From assembly GCF_900108945.1 (NCBI RefSeq), contig NZ_FNYE01000043.1, positions 1-61,817 on the forward strand: DNA of 61,817 bases. The letters run 5' to 3'. This document shows, one piece after another, positions 15,134-23,670 of this stretch. The notes below the pieces were generated by a model. That model saw only the letters and a list, made by a program, of their open reading frames with translations, ran no database searches and had not been told where the DNA came from. The position numbers and the translations under genes are program-made. Source of the stretch: Paraburkholderia diazotrophica. GTDB lineage: Bacteria > Pseudomonadota > Gammaproteobacteria > Burkholderiales > Burkholderiaceae. Each line of letters opens with the position of its first letter. Within the stretch, counting starts at the first letter, position 1.

Positions 15134-16282
15134 ATGACGCTTCGAATGAACTCGATCATCGGCAACCTCAGTCAGATTCTGGGTTTCGCGGCGGCAGAGC
15201 GCGGACGCGCGCTGTCCAGCACGTCGCCGCAGCACGACGGGCAACGCTTTCGCAACGTGAAGCCGAAGCCCGCGCAAGGGCTGCGCAAGAGGCTGCGCAT
15301 CATGTGGAACGTGCTGCTCAACAAGCCCGATGGCACGATGCCTTCGGGCCCGCTGCCCGTCGATCCGCTGACGCGCGCGGACCTCGACGCCGCGCCCGAC
15401 AGGAGCCTGTTCCGGCTCGGCCATTCGACGCTGCTGCTCAAGCTGCGCGGCCAGTTCTGGCTGACCGACCCCGTCTTCGCGGAGCGCGCGTCGCCGTTCA
15501 GGCGGATGGGACCGAAACGCTTTCATGCGCCGCCCATCGCGCGCGACGCGCTGCCGCCGTTGCGCGGCGTGATTCTTTCGCACGATCACTATGACCATCT
15601 CGATCGCGAGACGGTGCTCGCGCTCGCCGAAACGACGGGCGTGTTCCTGACGCCGCTCGGCGTCGGCGACCGGCTGATCGAGTGGGGCATCGATGCGTCG
15701 AAGGTGCGTCAGTTCGACTGGTGGCAAGGCGTCGAGATCGACGGCGTGCAGTTCACGGCGACACCCGCACAACATTTCTCCGGGCGCAGCCTGTTCGACG
15801 GCAACAGCACGCTGTGGGCGTCGTGGGTGATCGTCGACGGCGACCTGCGCGTATTCTTCAGCGGCGACATCGGCTACTTCGACGGTTTCAAGACGATCGG
15901 TGAGCGGCTCGGCCCGTTCGACGTGACCTTGCTCGAAACGGGCGCGTACGACGCGCAATGGCCGTACGTGCACATGCAGCCCGACGATACCGTGCAGGCG
16001 CATATCGATCTGCGCGGCCGCTGGCTCGTCCCGATTCACAACGGCACGTTCGATCTGGCGATGCATCGCTGGCAGGAGCCGTTCGAGCGTGTCGTCGGAC
16101 TCGCCGCTGCGCGCGGCATTGCGCTCGCGACGCCGCGTATGGGCGAGCGGCTCCATCTGGCGTCGCCGCATCGTGGCGAGCGCTGGTGGCGCGAAGTCGT
16201 GGAAGTCGTTGACGTGGCCGGTGCGCGCGAGCCAGCGCGCCGCCGCGTAGCGTGCAGGCCCGCGGGGCAGAGCAATACATGA
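15134..16282 (+). CDS. Metallo-beta-lactamase-fold hydrolase, NAPE-PLD-like
   Basis: A 382-residue protein. The zinc motif SHDHYDHLD (His150, His152, Asp154, His155) is intact. Later metal ligands lie in TPAQHFSGR, FFSGDIGYF and PIHNGTFD. The segment TDPVFAERASPFRRMGPKRFH matches the NAPE-hydrolysing phospholipase D-like branch of the superfamily. No export signal is evident; an N-terminal part of about 90 residues precedes the catalytic domain. A start four codons later (15146) is possible and neither has a clear Shine-Dalgarno. It is the probable target of the divergent TetR regulator. A paralogue with an export signal is encoded at 54821-55981. Confidence 0.87.
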   Translation: MTLRMNSIIGNLSQILGFAAAERGRALSSTSPQHDGQRFRNVKPKPAQGLRKRLRIMWNVLLNKPDGTMPSGPLPVDPLTRADLDAAPDRSLFRLGHSTLLLKLRGQFWLTDPVFAERASPFRRMGPKRFHAPPIARDALPPLRGVILSHDHYDHLDRETVLALAETTGVFLTPLGVGDRLIEWGIDASKVRQFDWWQGVEIDGVQFTATPAQHFSGRSLFDGNSTLWASWVIVDGDLRVFFSGDIGYFDGFKTIGERLGPFDVTLLETGAYDAQWPYVHMQPDDTVQAHIDLRGRWLVPIHNGTFDLAMHRWQEPFERVVGLAAARGIALATPRMGERLHLASPHRGERWWREVVEVVDVAGAREPARRRVACRPAGQSNT

Positions 16283-16330
16283 CGTTTGGCCGCGACGCAT
16301 AACGGCCGCAACGCACAACGGCCGTAGAGT

Positions 16331-16371
16331 GAGGCGCCTTTTCTGCAAAGAGAGGCGCCTCTTCTTTTTTT
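16331..16371 (+). terminator. Rho-independent terminator after the metallo-beta-lactamase gene
   Basis: GAGGCGCC (16331-16338) pairs with GGCGCCTC (16354-16361) around a loop that can itself pair partly (TCT/AGA), followed by TTCTTTTTTT. It lies 49 bp after the stop. Just before it, 16292-16326 holds two loose direct copies of ACGCAYAACGGCCG. Confidence 0.8.
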
Positions 16372-16519
16372 GTCCGGCCTTTTGTCCGGCGAGTATCCCT
16401 TCCGTTTGCACGCAGGCTCATGCAGCATCCGACGAAGCGCGCTAAGGTATGCGTCAGTCTCTTCGAGCGCGCCATTGCGATGGTCGCGCAAGCCTTCCAT
16501 ATCTACGGAGCGTCATCAG

Positions 16520-16921
16520 ATGAGCGAAACCACGCAGTTCTGGATGGTAGAAGGCGCGCCGACACCCGTCGGCCCGTTTTCACACGCGACGGAATCGGGC
16601 GGCTGGGTGTTCGTCACGGGCCAGATGCCCACGTCACCCGACGACGATGCGTCGCCCCTGCCCGAAGGCGTCGCCGCGCAGACCCAACGCGTGATGGACA
16701 ACCTCGTGCTCGTGCTCAAGGGCATCGGGCTGGGGCTGGAGAACGTGGTATCGGCGCGTATCTTCCTGACCGAGTTCAAGCGCGACTACGCAACGATGAA
16801 CGCCGTCTACGCCGCCCATTTTGCGTCGGGACGTCTGCCTGCGCGGACCTGCGTCGGCGTGACGGGACTCGCGCGCGATGCGCTCGTCGAAATCGATTTC
16901 ATCGCGCGCCGTCCAGGTTGA
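16520..16921 (+). CDS. RidA/YjgF-family enamine/imine deaminase
   Basis: A 133-residue small enzyme of the RidA family, which hydrolyses reactive 2-aminoacrylate and related imines made by PLP enzymes. Typical segments: PVGPFSHATESGGWVFVTGQMP (about 14-35), QTQRVMDNLVLVLKGIGLGLENVV (about 54-77), ARIFLTEF and the catalytic-arginine region LPARTCVGVTGLARDALVEIDFIA. The Arg of PARTCVGV occupies the conserved substrate-binding position. The Shine-Dalgarno GGAG lies about 11 bases upstream, rather far. It is followed by an exported aldo/keto reductase on the same strand 45 bp downstream. Confidence 0.9.
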   Translation: MSETTQFWMVEGAPTPVGPFSHATESGGWVFVTGQMPTSPDDDASPLPEGVAAQTQRVMDNLVLVLKGIGLGLENVVSARIFLTEFKRDYATMNAVYAAHFASGRLPARTCVGVTGLARDALVEIDFIARRPG

Positions 16922-16966
16922 CGCCGGGCTAACGCGCGCAGCGCTTCGCTACAGCCAAGACAGCCG

Positions 16967-17905
16967 ATGTCCCACTACGTCGAACAGTCCGCGCGGCGCG
17001 ATTTCCTGCTGCGCGCGCTAACGCTGCCGCTCGCGATGTCCATGCCGTCATCTGCCCACGCGCAGCAAGCGCCGCTGCCGCGCATCGAACGCCGCGCGAT
17101 TGCGTCGACGGGCGAAGCGTTGCCCGTCGTCGGCTGCGGCACGTGGCGCACCTTCGATGTCGGCGACGACGCGAACGGCCAGGCGCGGCTCGCGCAAGTG
17201 CTGAACGTGCTGTTCGCAGCGGGCGGCTCGGTCATCGATTCGTCGCCGATGTACGGCTCGTCGGAAGCCGTCGCGGGCACGCTGCTCACGCGGCTCGACG
17301 CGCATCGCAAGGCGTTCGTCGCGACGAAGGTGTGGACGCAGGGCCGCGAGGCGGGCATCGCGCAAATGGAGGAGTCGATGCGCCGCTTGCAGCAGCCGCG
17401 CATCGACCTGATGCAGGTGCACAACCTCGTCGACTGGCGCACGCAGATGGCGACGCTGCGTGACTGGAAAGCGCGCGGACGCATTCGTTATATCGGCATC
17501 ACGCACTACACGTCGAGTGCTTTCGACGAAGTCGCGAGCGTGATGCGCAGCGAGAAGCCCGACTTCGTGCAGATCAACTACGCCGCCGACGACCGCGATG
17601 CCGAAGCGCGCATCCTGCCGCTCGCGCATGATCTGGGCATCGCCGTCGTGATCAATCAGCCGTTCGGCGGGGGTGGGCTGCTGTCGCGCGTGATGAAGCA
17701 ACGGGTGCCCGCGTGGGCCGCCGATATCGGCTGCACGACATGGGCGCAGATCCTGCTGAAGTTCGTGCTCGCGCAGCCGGCCGTGACCGTCGTGATTCCG
17801 GGCACGGGCCGGCCCGAATACATGACCGACAACGTTCACGCGGGCGTCGGACCGTATCCGGACAAGGCGATGTGCAAGCAGATCGTCGAAGCCGTCGGCG
17901 CGTGA
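16967..17905 (+). CDS. Tat-exported aldo/keto reductase
   Basis: A 312-residue protein with a twin-arginine signal: SARRDFLLRALTLPLAMSM (R10 R11) and a cleavage-type AHAQQ near residue 33. The mature part is an aldo/keto reductase barrel with SSPMYGSSEAVAG (catalytic Tyr), FVATKVWTQ (Lys), DLMQVHNL (His) and YIGITHY strands, ending with the cofactor-binding IPGTGRPEYM segment. The tetrad is intact. Tat export of an NAD(P)H enzyme implies folding with bound cofactor in the cytoplasm. The substrate is unknown. It lies convergent with msrA, only 15 bp apart. Confidence 0.87.
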   Translation: MSHYVEQSARRDFLLRALTLPLAMSMPSSAHAQQAPLPRIERRAIASTGEALPVVGCGTWRTFDVGDDANGQARLAQVLNVLFAAGGSVIDSSPMYGSSEAVAGTLLTRLDAHRKAFVATKVWTQGREAGIAQMEESMRRLQQPRIDLMQVHNLVDWRTQMATLRDWKARGRIRYIGITHYTSSAFDEVASVMRSEKPDFVQINYAADDRDAEARILPLAHDLGIAVVINQPFGGGGLLSRVMKQRVPAWAADIGCTTWAQILLKFVLAQPAVTVVIPGTGRPEYMTDNVHAGVGPYPDKAMCKQIVEAVGA

Positions 17906-17920
17906 TACCTCGCGAGACGG

Positions 17921-18670
17921 TCACGACGCAGACGAAGACGCGGATGCCTTCAGCAACACCGGGTCGCTGCGATAGACATCGGGGAACATCTGCTTCAGCT
18001 GGTCGATCTTCGGCATATCGTTGATCGCGATGTACGGATAGTCCGGATGCCGTACCAGGAAATTCTGGTGATACGCCTCGGCGGGATAGAAGCCCTTGAA
18101 TTCCTCGACTCGCGTGACGATCGGCGCGGAGAACACTTTTGCGCTGTTCAGCTGCGCGATATAGGCCTGCGCGATCGCGCGCTGCTGCGCATTTTGCGGA
18201 AACACGGCCGACCGGTACTGCGTGCCGTGATCGGGGCCCTGGTAGTTCAGCTCGGTCGGATTGTGGACGACCGAAAAGAAGATCTGCAGCAGTCGCCCAT
18301 AGGTGATCTGCGTCGGGTCATACGTGATGCTCACGGATTCCGCATGCCCCGTGTCGCCGCCGCTGACAGTCTCGTACTGCGCGGTGCCCGCCGCGCCACC
18401 CGAATAGCCCGACGCAACCTGATTCACGCCCTTCACGTGCTCGTACACGCCCTGAACGCCCCAGAAGCAGCCGCCCGCGAACACGGCTGTCTCTGTGTGC
18501 GCGCCGGCCGCTTTTTCGTCCTGCGCGGGCGGCGGAATCCTGACCGCCTGTTCCGCCGATGCGACATGCTGCCAGGCGACCGCGCTCGCGCCGAGTGCGA
18601 TCAGCGCGATCATTCGGCCCGTCGATGTACGGGTCCAGCCCAATGCGCGAGTGATGAATTTCATGGTCAT
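17921..18670 (-). CDS. msrA: Peptide-methionine (S)-S-oxide reductase MsrA, exported
   Basis: Reduces Met-(S)-sulfoxide in proteins. It has 249 residues from the ATG at 18670 (GAGGA upstream); a membrane/signal segment spans about residues 19-40 (MIALIALGASAVAW then ASA cleavage), so it is predicted to work outside the cytoplasm. The catalytic motif GGCFWGVQGVYEHVKGV holds Cys68. Further family segments are SGYSGG, GHAESV, HNPTELNYQGPDHGTQYRS and HQNFLVRHPDYPYI. Cys68 is the only cysteine in the protein, so the usual internal recycling cysteines are missing and an outside thiol donor is needed. The dipZ gene upstream in the same operon is the obvious candidate. Last gene of msrB-dipZ-msrA. 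Confidence 0.92.
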   Translation of the reverse strand: MTMKFITRALGWTRTSTGRMIALIALGASAVAWQHVASAEQAVRIPPPAQDEKAAGAHTETAVFAGGCFWGVQGVYEHVKGVNQVASGYSGGAAGTAQYETVSGGDTGHAESVSITYDPTQITYGRLLQIFFSVVHNPTELNYQGPDHGTQYRSAVFPQNAQQRAIAQAYIAQLNSAKVFSAPIVTRVEEFKGFYPAEAYHQNFLVRHPDYPYIAINDMPKIDQLKQMFPDVYRSDPVLLKASASSSAS

Positions 18671-18727
18671 GATAAATGGTCCTCGAATACGCGTTGCTCG
18701 CGATTTGTCCATAGATACGCCGCGTGA

Positions 18728-20614
18728 TCAGCCGAACGTGAACGCATAGGCTTCGACACCCGGATCGAGAAACTCGATCGCGAACGTGTGGTCGGCCACG
18801 TCGCCCGATTGGCGCACGAGCTGATACAGCCGCTGTTCCGTGACGACGCCCGTGCCGTCGGCTTTTATGTCGGTGCCGCGCGCGTCGCCGGGAGCGGCGC
18901 CGTCGATCGTCACGCGAAAGCGCACCGGCTTGCCATCCGCGCCGGGGCCGAGCACCAGATGCAGGTCGCGCGCATGGAAGCGGTAGACGATGCGGCCGTC
19001 CGGCGCGGCGAGCGTCGCGTGCTCGGCGCCCACTTTCCAGGTGCCCGCGAGTCCCCAGTCATTGACGCCGAGCTTCGACGGCGCGGCGTACGCATGCGCG
19101 CGGTCTGCCGTCGCGCCGCCCGGCGACACGAAGTTTTCGGCACGCTCGTAGCCGATGTACGTTTCCGGCGACTGCATGTCGTGGCCGTCGGCGGCCGCCT
19201 CGACACCATTGGCACGCTGCGGGAGACCCGTCGTCACTTTCATCGCATCGGGATGGCCGGCTTCCGCGAGCAGTTGCTGGATCACCTTCTCCGACTGCTC
19301 GTATTCGCCCTCGCCGAAATGATGATGGCGAATGCGTCCCTGCGCATCGACGAAATAGTGTGCCGGCCAGTACTGGTTGCCGAACGCGCGCCAGATCGCG
19401 TAGTTGTTGTCGATCGCGATCGGGTAATCGACGCCGAGATCGTGCGACGCCTTCTTCACGTTGTCGATATTGCGCTCGAACGCGAACTCCGGCGCGTGCA
19501 CGCCGATCACGACGAGCCCCATGTCGCGGTACTTCTGCGACCACGCCTTCACATACGGCAGCGTGCGCAGGCAGTTGATGCACGAATACGTCCAGAAGTC
19601 GACCAGCACGACCTTGCCGCGCAGCTGCTCATTGGTGAGCGGCGGCGAGTTCAGCCATTGCACGGCGCCCGTCAGCGCCGGCAGCGTGCCTTCGACGGGA
19701 AGCGGTGCCGCCGGCATGGACGCGCGCATCATCGCGCCTGTAGCGGCTTCGTTGGATTCGGCCGGCTTCGCGCTCGAGGCGTCGGCGGCGGGTTGCATTG
19801 CGATCGTCGCATTCGTCGCGGTCGTCTCACTCGTTGTGTTCGCGCCGCTCACGGCATTTGCGGCTTTCATCGCGTCGCCCGTGCCTTTGGACGGCGAGAG
19901 CCTGTCGATGAGATGCTGTTCGAGGCCGCCCGTCGCTACCGTCGACACGCGGGCGAGCACGCCCGTATCGAAGCCGAGCGCGATCGCGGCGACGCCCGCC
20001 AGCATCGTCGCGCCGATGCCGCGCCGCACCCATTCGCCCGCGCCGAGCGAGCGCTTCATCGCCGTGAAGACGCGTCCGCCGATCAGCAGTGCGATGGCGA
20101 GCGACGTCGCCGCGCCCGCAGCATAGGCGAGCAGCAGCAGCGTGGTGCCGACGCTCGCACCGCGCAACGCTGCGCCCGTCAGCACGAGACCGAGGATGGG
20201 ACCGGCGCACGGCGCCCACAGCAGGCCCGTCGCGATGCCGAGCAGAAACGACGAGCCGATGCGCGGCTTGTCGCCGTCGGCCTGAGCGAGCACGGAGAGC
20301 CGGTTGCCCGCGCTGACGAGCGGGTGCATCAGACGGTCGGCGAGACGCGGCATCAGCAGCGCCAGGCCGAACACGCCGAGCAGCACGATCGCGGCCCAGC
20401 GTCCGTACTGGTTCGCTTGCGTGACCCAGCCGCCGCCGACGGCCGCGAGCGTCGCGACGAGCGCGAACGTAAGCGCCATGCCGCCGAGCAGCGGTAAGCC
20501 GCTGCGCGCGAACGGCTGGTCGGCGCGCGCAAACACGAAGGGCAGCACGGGCAAGATGCACGGACTCAGGATCGTGAGTGCGCCGCCGAGGTAAGCAAGA
20601 ACGATGAGTAGCAT
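18728..20614 (-). CDS. dipZ: DipZ-type thiol-disulfide transporter (CcdA-like membrane domain, thioredoxin domain, C-terminal beta domain)
   Basis: A 628-residue fusion. Residues 1-240 are a CcdA/DsbD-type membrane domain of about six helices with the conserved cysteines in LSPCILPVLPF (Cys19) and LWAPCAGPILG. A low-complexity Ala/Thr/Ser linker (about 250-310) follows. Next is a TlpA-like thioredoxin domain with the CxxC in WTYSCINCLRTLP and IGVHAPEFAFE, and then a C-terminal beta-rich, carbohydrate-binding-like domain (about 490-628). It should carry electrons from cytoplasmic thioredoxin across the inner membrane to exported clients, here MsrA and MsrB on either side. A start at 20614 is used; the open frame extends further upstream but overlaps msrB in another frame and is not believed. 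Confidence 0.88.
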   Translation of the reverse strand: MLLIVLAYLGGALTILSPCILPVLPFVFARADQPFARSGLPLLGGMALTFALVATLAAVGGGWVTQANQYGRWAAIVLLGVFGLALLMPRLADRLMHPLVSAGNRLSVLAQADGDKPRIGSSFLLGIATGLLWAPCAGPILGLVLTGAALRGASVGTTLLLLAYAAGAATSLAIALLIGGRVFTAMKRSLGAGEWVRRGIGATMLAGVAAIALGFDTGVLARVSTVATGGLEQHLIDRLSPSKGTGDAMKAANAVSGANTTSETTATNATIAMQPAADASSAKPAESNEAATGAMMRASMPAAPLPVEGTLPALTGAVQWLNSPPLTNEQLRGKVVLVDFWTYSCINCLRTLPYVKAWSQKYRDMGLVVIGVHAPEFAFERNIDNVKKASHDLGVDYPIAIDNNYAIWRAFGNQYWPAHYFVDAQGRIRHHHFGEGEYEQSEKVIQQLLAEAGHPDAMKVTTGLPQRANGVEAAADGHDMQSPETYIGYERAENFVSPGGATADRAHAYAAPSKLGVNDWGLAGTWKVGAEHATLAAPDGRIVYRFHARDLHLVLGPGADGKPVRFRVTIDGAAPGDARGTDIKADGTGVVTEQRLYQLVRQSGDVADHTFAIEFLDPGVEAYAFTFG

Positions 20615-20700
20615 GATTATTTGCCGATGGATCGTGCGAGATGAGGGCGTCGAAAAGTGCGTCGAATAGGGCGTTGAAAAACGGCTTGGAAAAAGGGGCG

Positions 20701-21225
20701 TCAGGCGGCTTGCGGTGTAAAGGTCATCGCGAGGCCGTTCATGCAGTAGCGCAGCCCTGTGGGCTTGGGGCCGTCGTCGAATACATGCCCCAGATGTCCG
20801 CCGCAGCGGCGGCAGTGCACTTCCGTGCGCACCATGCCGAACGAACCGTCTTCGCGCGTCGCGACGGCGTGATCGAGCGGCGCCCAGAAGCTCGGCCAGC
20901 CGGTATGGCTGTCGAACTTCGTGCGCGACGAAAACAGATCGAGCTTGCAACCAGCGCACGCGAACACGCCGCTGCGATGCTCGTTGTTCAACGGGCTGCT
21001 GTACGGGCGCTCGGTGCCTTCCTCGCGGAGCACGTGATACTGCGCGGGCGTGAGCATCTGCCGCCACTGTGCGTCGCTATGCGCGACTTCGAAGCGCCCG
21101 CTCGTGCCGCTCGCCGCGTCGCCGGCGTGTGCCGTGTCGGCGGCGAACGCGCGCCACTGCGTGAGCGCGGCCAGCGCGGCGAGCGCGCTGCCGCCCGATA
21201 ACATGAACTGCCTGCGGCTTTTCAT
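20701..21225 (-). CDS. msrB: Peptide-methionine (R)-S-oxide reductase MsrB, Tat-exported
   Basis: Reduces Met-(R)-sulfoxide. It has 174 residues; AAGGAA lies eight bases before the ATG at 21225. The N terminus MKSRRQFMLSGGSALAALA is a twin-arginine signal. Zinc cysteines are C90-x-x-C93 (FACAGC) and C138-x-x-C141 (HCRRC). The active-site Cys161 sits in GLRYCMNGLAM. Family segments EERPYS-like TERPYSSPLN and HTGWPSFW are present. The common resolving cysteine before HTGWPSFW is absent, so reduction by an external partner is likely. First gene of the msrB-dipZ-msrA operon and divergent from a two-component system. Confidence 0.92.
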   Translation of the reverse strand: MKSRRQFMLSGGSALAALAALTQWRAFAADTAHAGDAASGTSGRFEVAHSDAQWRQMLTPAQYHVLREEGTERPYSSPLNNEHRSGVFACAGCKLDLFSSRTKFDSHTGWPSFWAPLDHAVATREDGSFGMVRTEVHCRRCGGHLGHVFDDGPKPTGLRYCMNGLAMTFTPQAA

Positions 21226-21412
21226 CGTGTGTTCCTTCGTGCAACTCGATTCAACGTGGCCGTAGCGTAAGTCCGCCGTGATATCGGGGTCCTCACGGAA
21301 ACTTAAATTAATTGTGATAACTCGGCGCGCGAAAATTCTGCACAATACCTACAGCTGTAAACGTCGCAATTCCGCGTTTAATCCGGCCTTTCCCCCCCAT
21401 TCAAGCAAGCCG
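21226..21412. promoter_or_regulatory. Divergent promoter region between msrB operon and two-component genes
   Basis: A 187-bp, clearly AT-richer gap (TTAAATTAATTGTGATAAC around 21303-21321) between the two divergent start codons. It must hold both promoters and probably the binding site of the response regulator. I see no perfect direct repeat of the OmpR type, so no site is assigned. Confidence 0.4.
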
Positions 21413-22144
21413 ATGGACCATCCGAAGCGCGTACTGATCGTCGAAGACGATGTCGATATAGCGAATGTGCTGAGCCTGCATCTGCGGGACGAGCGCTATG
21501 AAGTCGTCCATAGCGCCGACGGCAACGAAGGACTGCGGCTGCTGGAGCAGGGCAACTGGGACGCGCTGATCCTCGACCTGATGCTGCCGGGCGTCGACGG
21601 TCTGGAGATTTGCCGGCGCGCCCGCGCGATGGCGCGCTATACGCCCATCATCATCACGAGCGCGCGTTCGAGCGAGGTGCACCGGATACTCGGCCTCGAA
21701 CTGGGCGCGGACGATTACCTCGCGAAGCCGTTCTCCGTGCTCGAACTGGTCGCGCGCGTGAAGGCGCTGCTGCGGCGCGCCGATGCGATGGCGAAGGACG
21801 CGCGGATAGACTCGGGCAGCCTCAACCTCGCGGGCCTGTTCGTCGATCCGCTTACGCGTGAGGCGAGCGTCGACGGCAAGCGGATCGAGCTGACGCCGCG
21901 CGAGTTCGATCTGCTGTATTTTTTCGCGAGCCGTCCCGGCAAGGTGTTTTCGCGGATGGACCTGCTCAATGCCGTGTGGGGCTATCAGCACGAAGGCTAC
22001 GAGCACACGGTGAACACGCACATCAACCGGCTGCGCGCGAAGATCGAGTCCGATCCCGCCGAGCCGGCCCGCATCCTCACCGTATGGGGGCGCGGCTACA
22101 AGTTCGTCGCCGATCCCGCCGCGCGCGAAGGAGAAGCGCCGTGA
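21413..22144 (+). CDS. OmpR/PhoB-family response regulator
   Basis: A 243-residue regulator. The receiver domain (about 6-118) has VLIVEDDVD (acidic pocket), phospho-acceptor Asp55 in LILDLMLPG, a Thr/Ser switch in IIITSARS and LAKPF with the conserved Lys. The winged-helix DNA-binding domain (about 140-235) ends with RAKIESDPAEPARILTVWGRGYKF. Its stop overlaps the GTG start of the kinase gene. It is divergent from the msrB-dipZ-msrA operon across a 187-bp gap, the usual place for a regulated target. Confidence 0.92.
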   Translation: MDHPKRVLIVEDDVDIANVLSLHLRDERYEVVHSADGNEGLRLLEQGNWDALILDLMLPGVDGLEICRRARAMARYTPIIITSARSSEVHRILGLELGADDYLAKPFSVLELVARVKALLRRADAMAKDARIDSGSLNLAGLFVDPLTREASVDGKRIELTPREFDLLYFFASRPGKVFSRMDLLNAVWGYQHEGYEHTVNTHINRLRAKIESDPAEPARILTVWGRGYKFVADPAAREGEAP

Positions 22145-23670
22145 ACCTGTCGTTGACACAGCGGCTGTCGCTCGTGTTTTCCGTCTTGCTGCTCGCGTGC
22201 TGCGGCGCGTCGGCGTGGCTCCAGATCCGCTCCAGCGATCTGCACGAAAAGGAAGTGATACAGAGCCTGTCGCGCGATCTCGCGTCGAACATCGCGCGCA
22301 ATCCGGCGCTCTCCGGCGACAGCGGCGGCGCGGCGCGCAAGGACGCGCTGCGGCAGATTTTCGGGCAGCTGATGGTAGTCAATCCGAGCGTCGAAGTGTA
22401 TCTGCTGGATCAGGACGGCCATATCGAAGGCGACGACGCGCCCGCCGGTCATCTGAAGCGGATGCAGGTCGATGTCGCGCCCGTGCGCAAGTTCGTCGCG
22501 GGCGACCCGCTGCCGATACTCGGCGACGATCCGCGCAGCGTCGACGGCCGCAAGGTGTTCAGCGCGGCGCTGCTGCCGCATGCGGACAGCCGGCCGCCCG
22601 GCTACATCTACGTCGTGCTGCAAGGCGAAGCGCACGACGAGCTCGCGGCGCGCTTCAGGGCGAGCTCGGTGTTGCGCACGACGTTGTGGTCGATGGGCGT
22701 CGTCGCGCTGCTCGGCCTCGTCGCGGGCGTGGTGGCGTTCGGGCTGATCACGCGGCCGCTGCGACGTCTGACGGACGCGATGCGTAAGTTCGACGCGAAC
22801 GGCGAGCCGGATGCACAGCCAACCGTTCCCGCGTCGGGTGGTGCGGCTGCGCGCGTCGCGCCGTCCCGCTCGCGCGACGAGATCGCCACGCTCGAATCGA
22901 CGTTCGCGCAGATGGCCGAGCGCATCGGCCAGCAATGGCGCGCGCTGACGAAGCAGGACCAGGAGCGGCGCGAACTCGTTGCGAACATATCTCACGATCT
23001 GCGCACGCCGCTCACTTCGCTGCACGGCTACCTCGAAACGCTGTCGATGAAAGCGGATTCGCTGAGCGACACGGAGCGCAAACGTTATCTCGCGATCGCG
23101 CTCGCGCAGAGCGTGAAGGTCGGCAAGCTCGCGCAGTCGTTGTTCGAGCTTGCGCGCCTGGAGCACGGCAACGTGCAGCTTGCGCTGGAGGACTTCTCGC
23201 TCGTCGATCTGGTGCAGGACGTGTTCCAGAAATTCGAACTGTCGGCGGAGGCGCGGCGCATCCGTTTGCGCGCGGGCATCGCGCCGCGCCTGCCGAACGT
23301 GACAGCGGACCTCGGCATGATCGAGCGCGTGCTGACCAATCTGCTCGACAACGCGATCCGCCACACGCCCGACGACGGCGCCGTCGATGTCGATCTCGCG
23401 GTGCGCGACGGCAAGGTGTCGGTGACGGTGAGCGACACGGGGCCAGGCATTCCCGCCGACGTGCGCGCGGGTCTGTTCCAGCGACCGTTCACGTCGGGCG
23501 GCGCGCATCGCGGCGGGCTCGGCCTGCTGATCGTCCAGCGCATGCTGCAACTGAACGACAGCCAGATACGGCTCGTCGACCGCGAGGGGACAGGGACGGC
23601 GTTCTGCTTCGAGCTGCATCCTGTGGGCGCTGCGCAGAAGGGCGCACGCGTGGCCGTTCCCGCGCAGTAA
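22141..23670 (+). CDS. Membrane sensor histidine kinase, partner of the OmpR-type regulator
   Basis: A 509-residue kinase with a GTG start at 22141 overlapping the regulator stop and GGAG about eight bases upstream. Helix 1 (about 8-26) and helix 2 (about 185-205) frame a periplasmic sensor of about 155 residues. HAMP, HisKA with His285 in ANISHDLRTPLTS, and an HATPase domain with LLDNAIRHTPDDG (N box) and SDTGPGIP (G1) follow. The HATPase ends with HRGGLGLLIVQRML (G2). The periplasmic part may sense oxidant or envelope stress, in line with the divergent methionine sulfoxide repair operon; that link is inference. A second cysteine pair (C20 C21) lies in helix 1. Confidence 0.9.
   Translation: MNLSLTQRLSLVFSVLLLACCGASAWLQIRSSDLHEKEVIQSLSRDLASNIARNPALSGDSGGAARKDALRQIFGQLMVVNPSVEVYLLDQDGHIEGDDAPAGHLKRMQVDVAPVRKFVAGDPLPILGDDPRSVDGRKVFSAALLPHADSRPPGYIYVVLQGEAHDELAARFRASSVLRTTLWSMGVVALLGLVAGVVAFGLITRPLRRLTDAMRKFDANGEPDAQPTVPASGGAAARVAPSRSRDEIATLESTFAQMAERIGQQWRALTKQDQERRELVANISHDLRTPLTSLHGYLETLSMKADSLSDTERKRYLAIALAQSVKVGKLAQSLFELARLEHGNVQLALEDFSLVDLVQDVFQKFELSAEARRIRLRAGIAPRLPNVTADLGMIERVLTNLLDNAIRHTPDDGAVDVDLAVRDGKVSVTVSDTGPGIPADVRAGLFQRPFTSGGAHRGGLGLLIVQRMLQLNDSQIRLVDREGTGTAFCFELHPVGAAQKGARVAVPAQ

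Noticed and set aside
20615..21067. N-terminal extension of the DipZ frame
   Set aside because: It would overlap msrB in another frame, and its composition is non-coding. The hydrophobic N terminus beginning MLLIVLAYLGG fits the family start.
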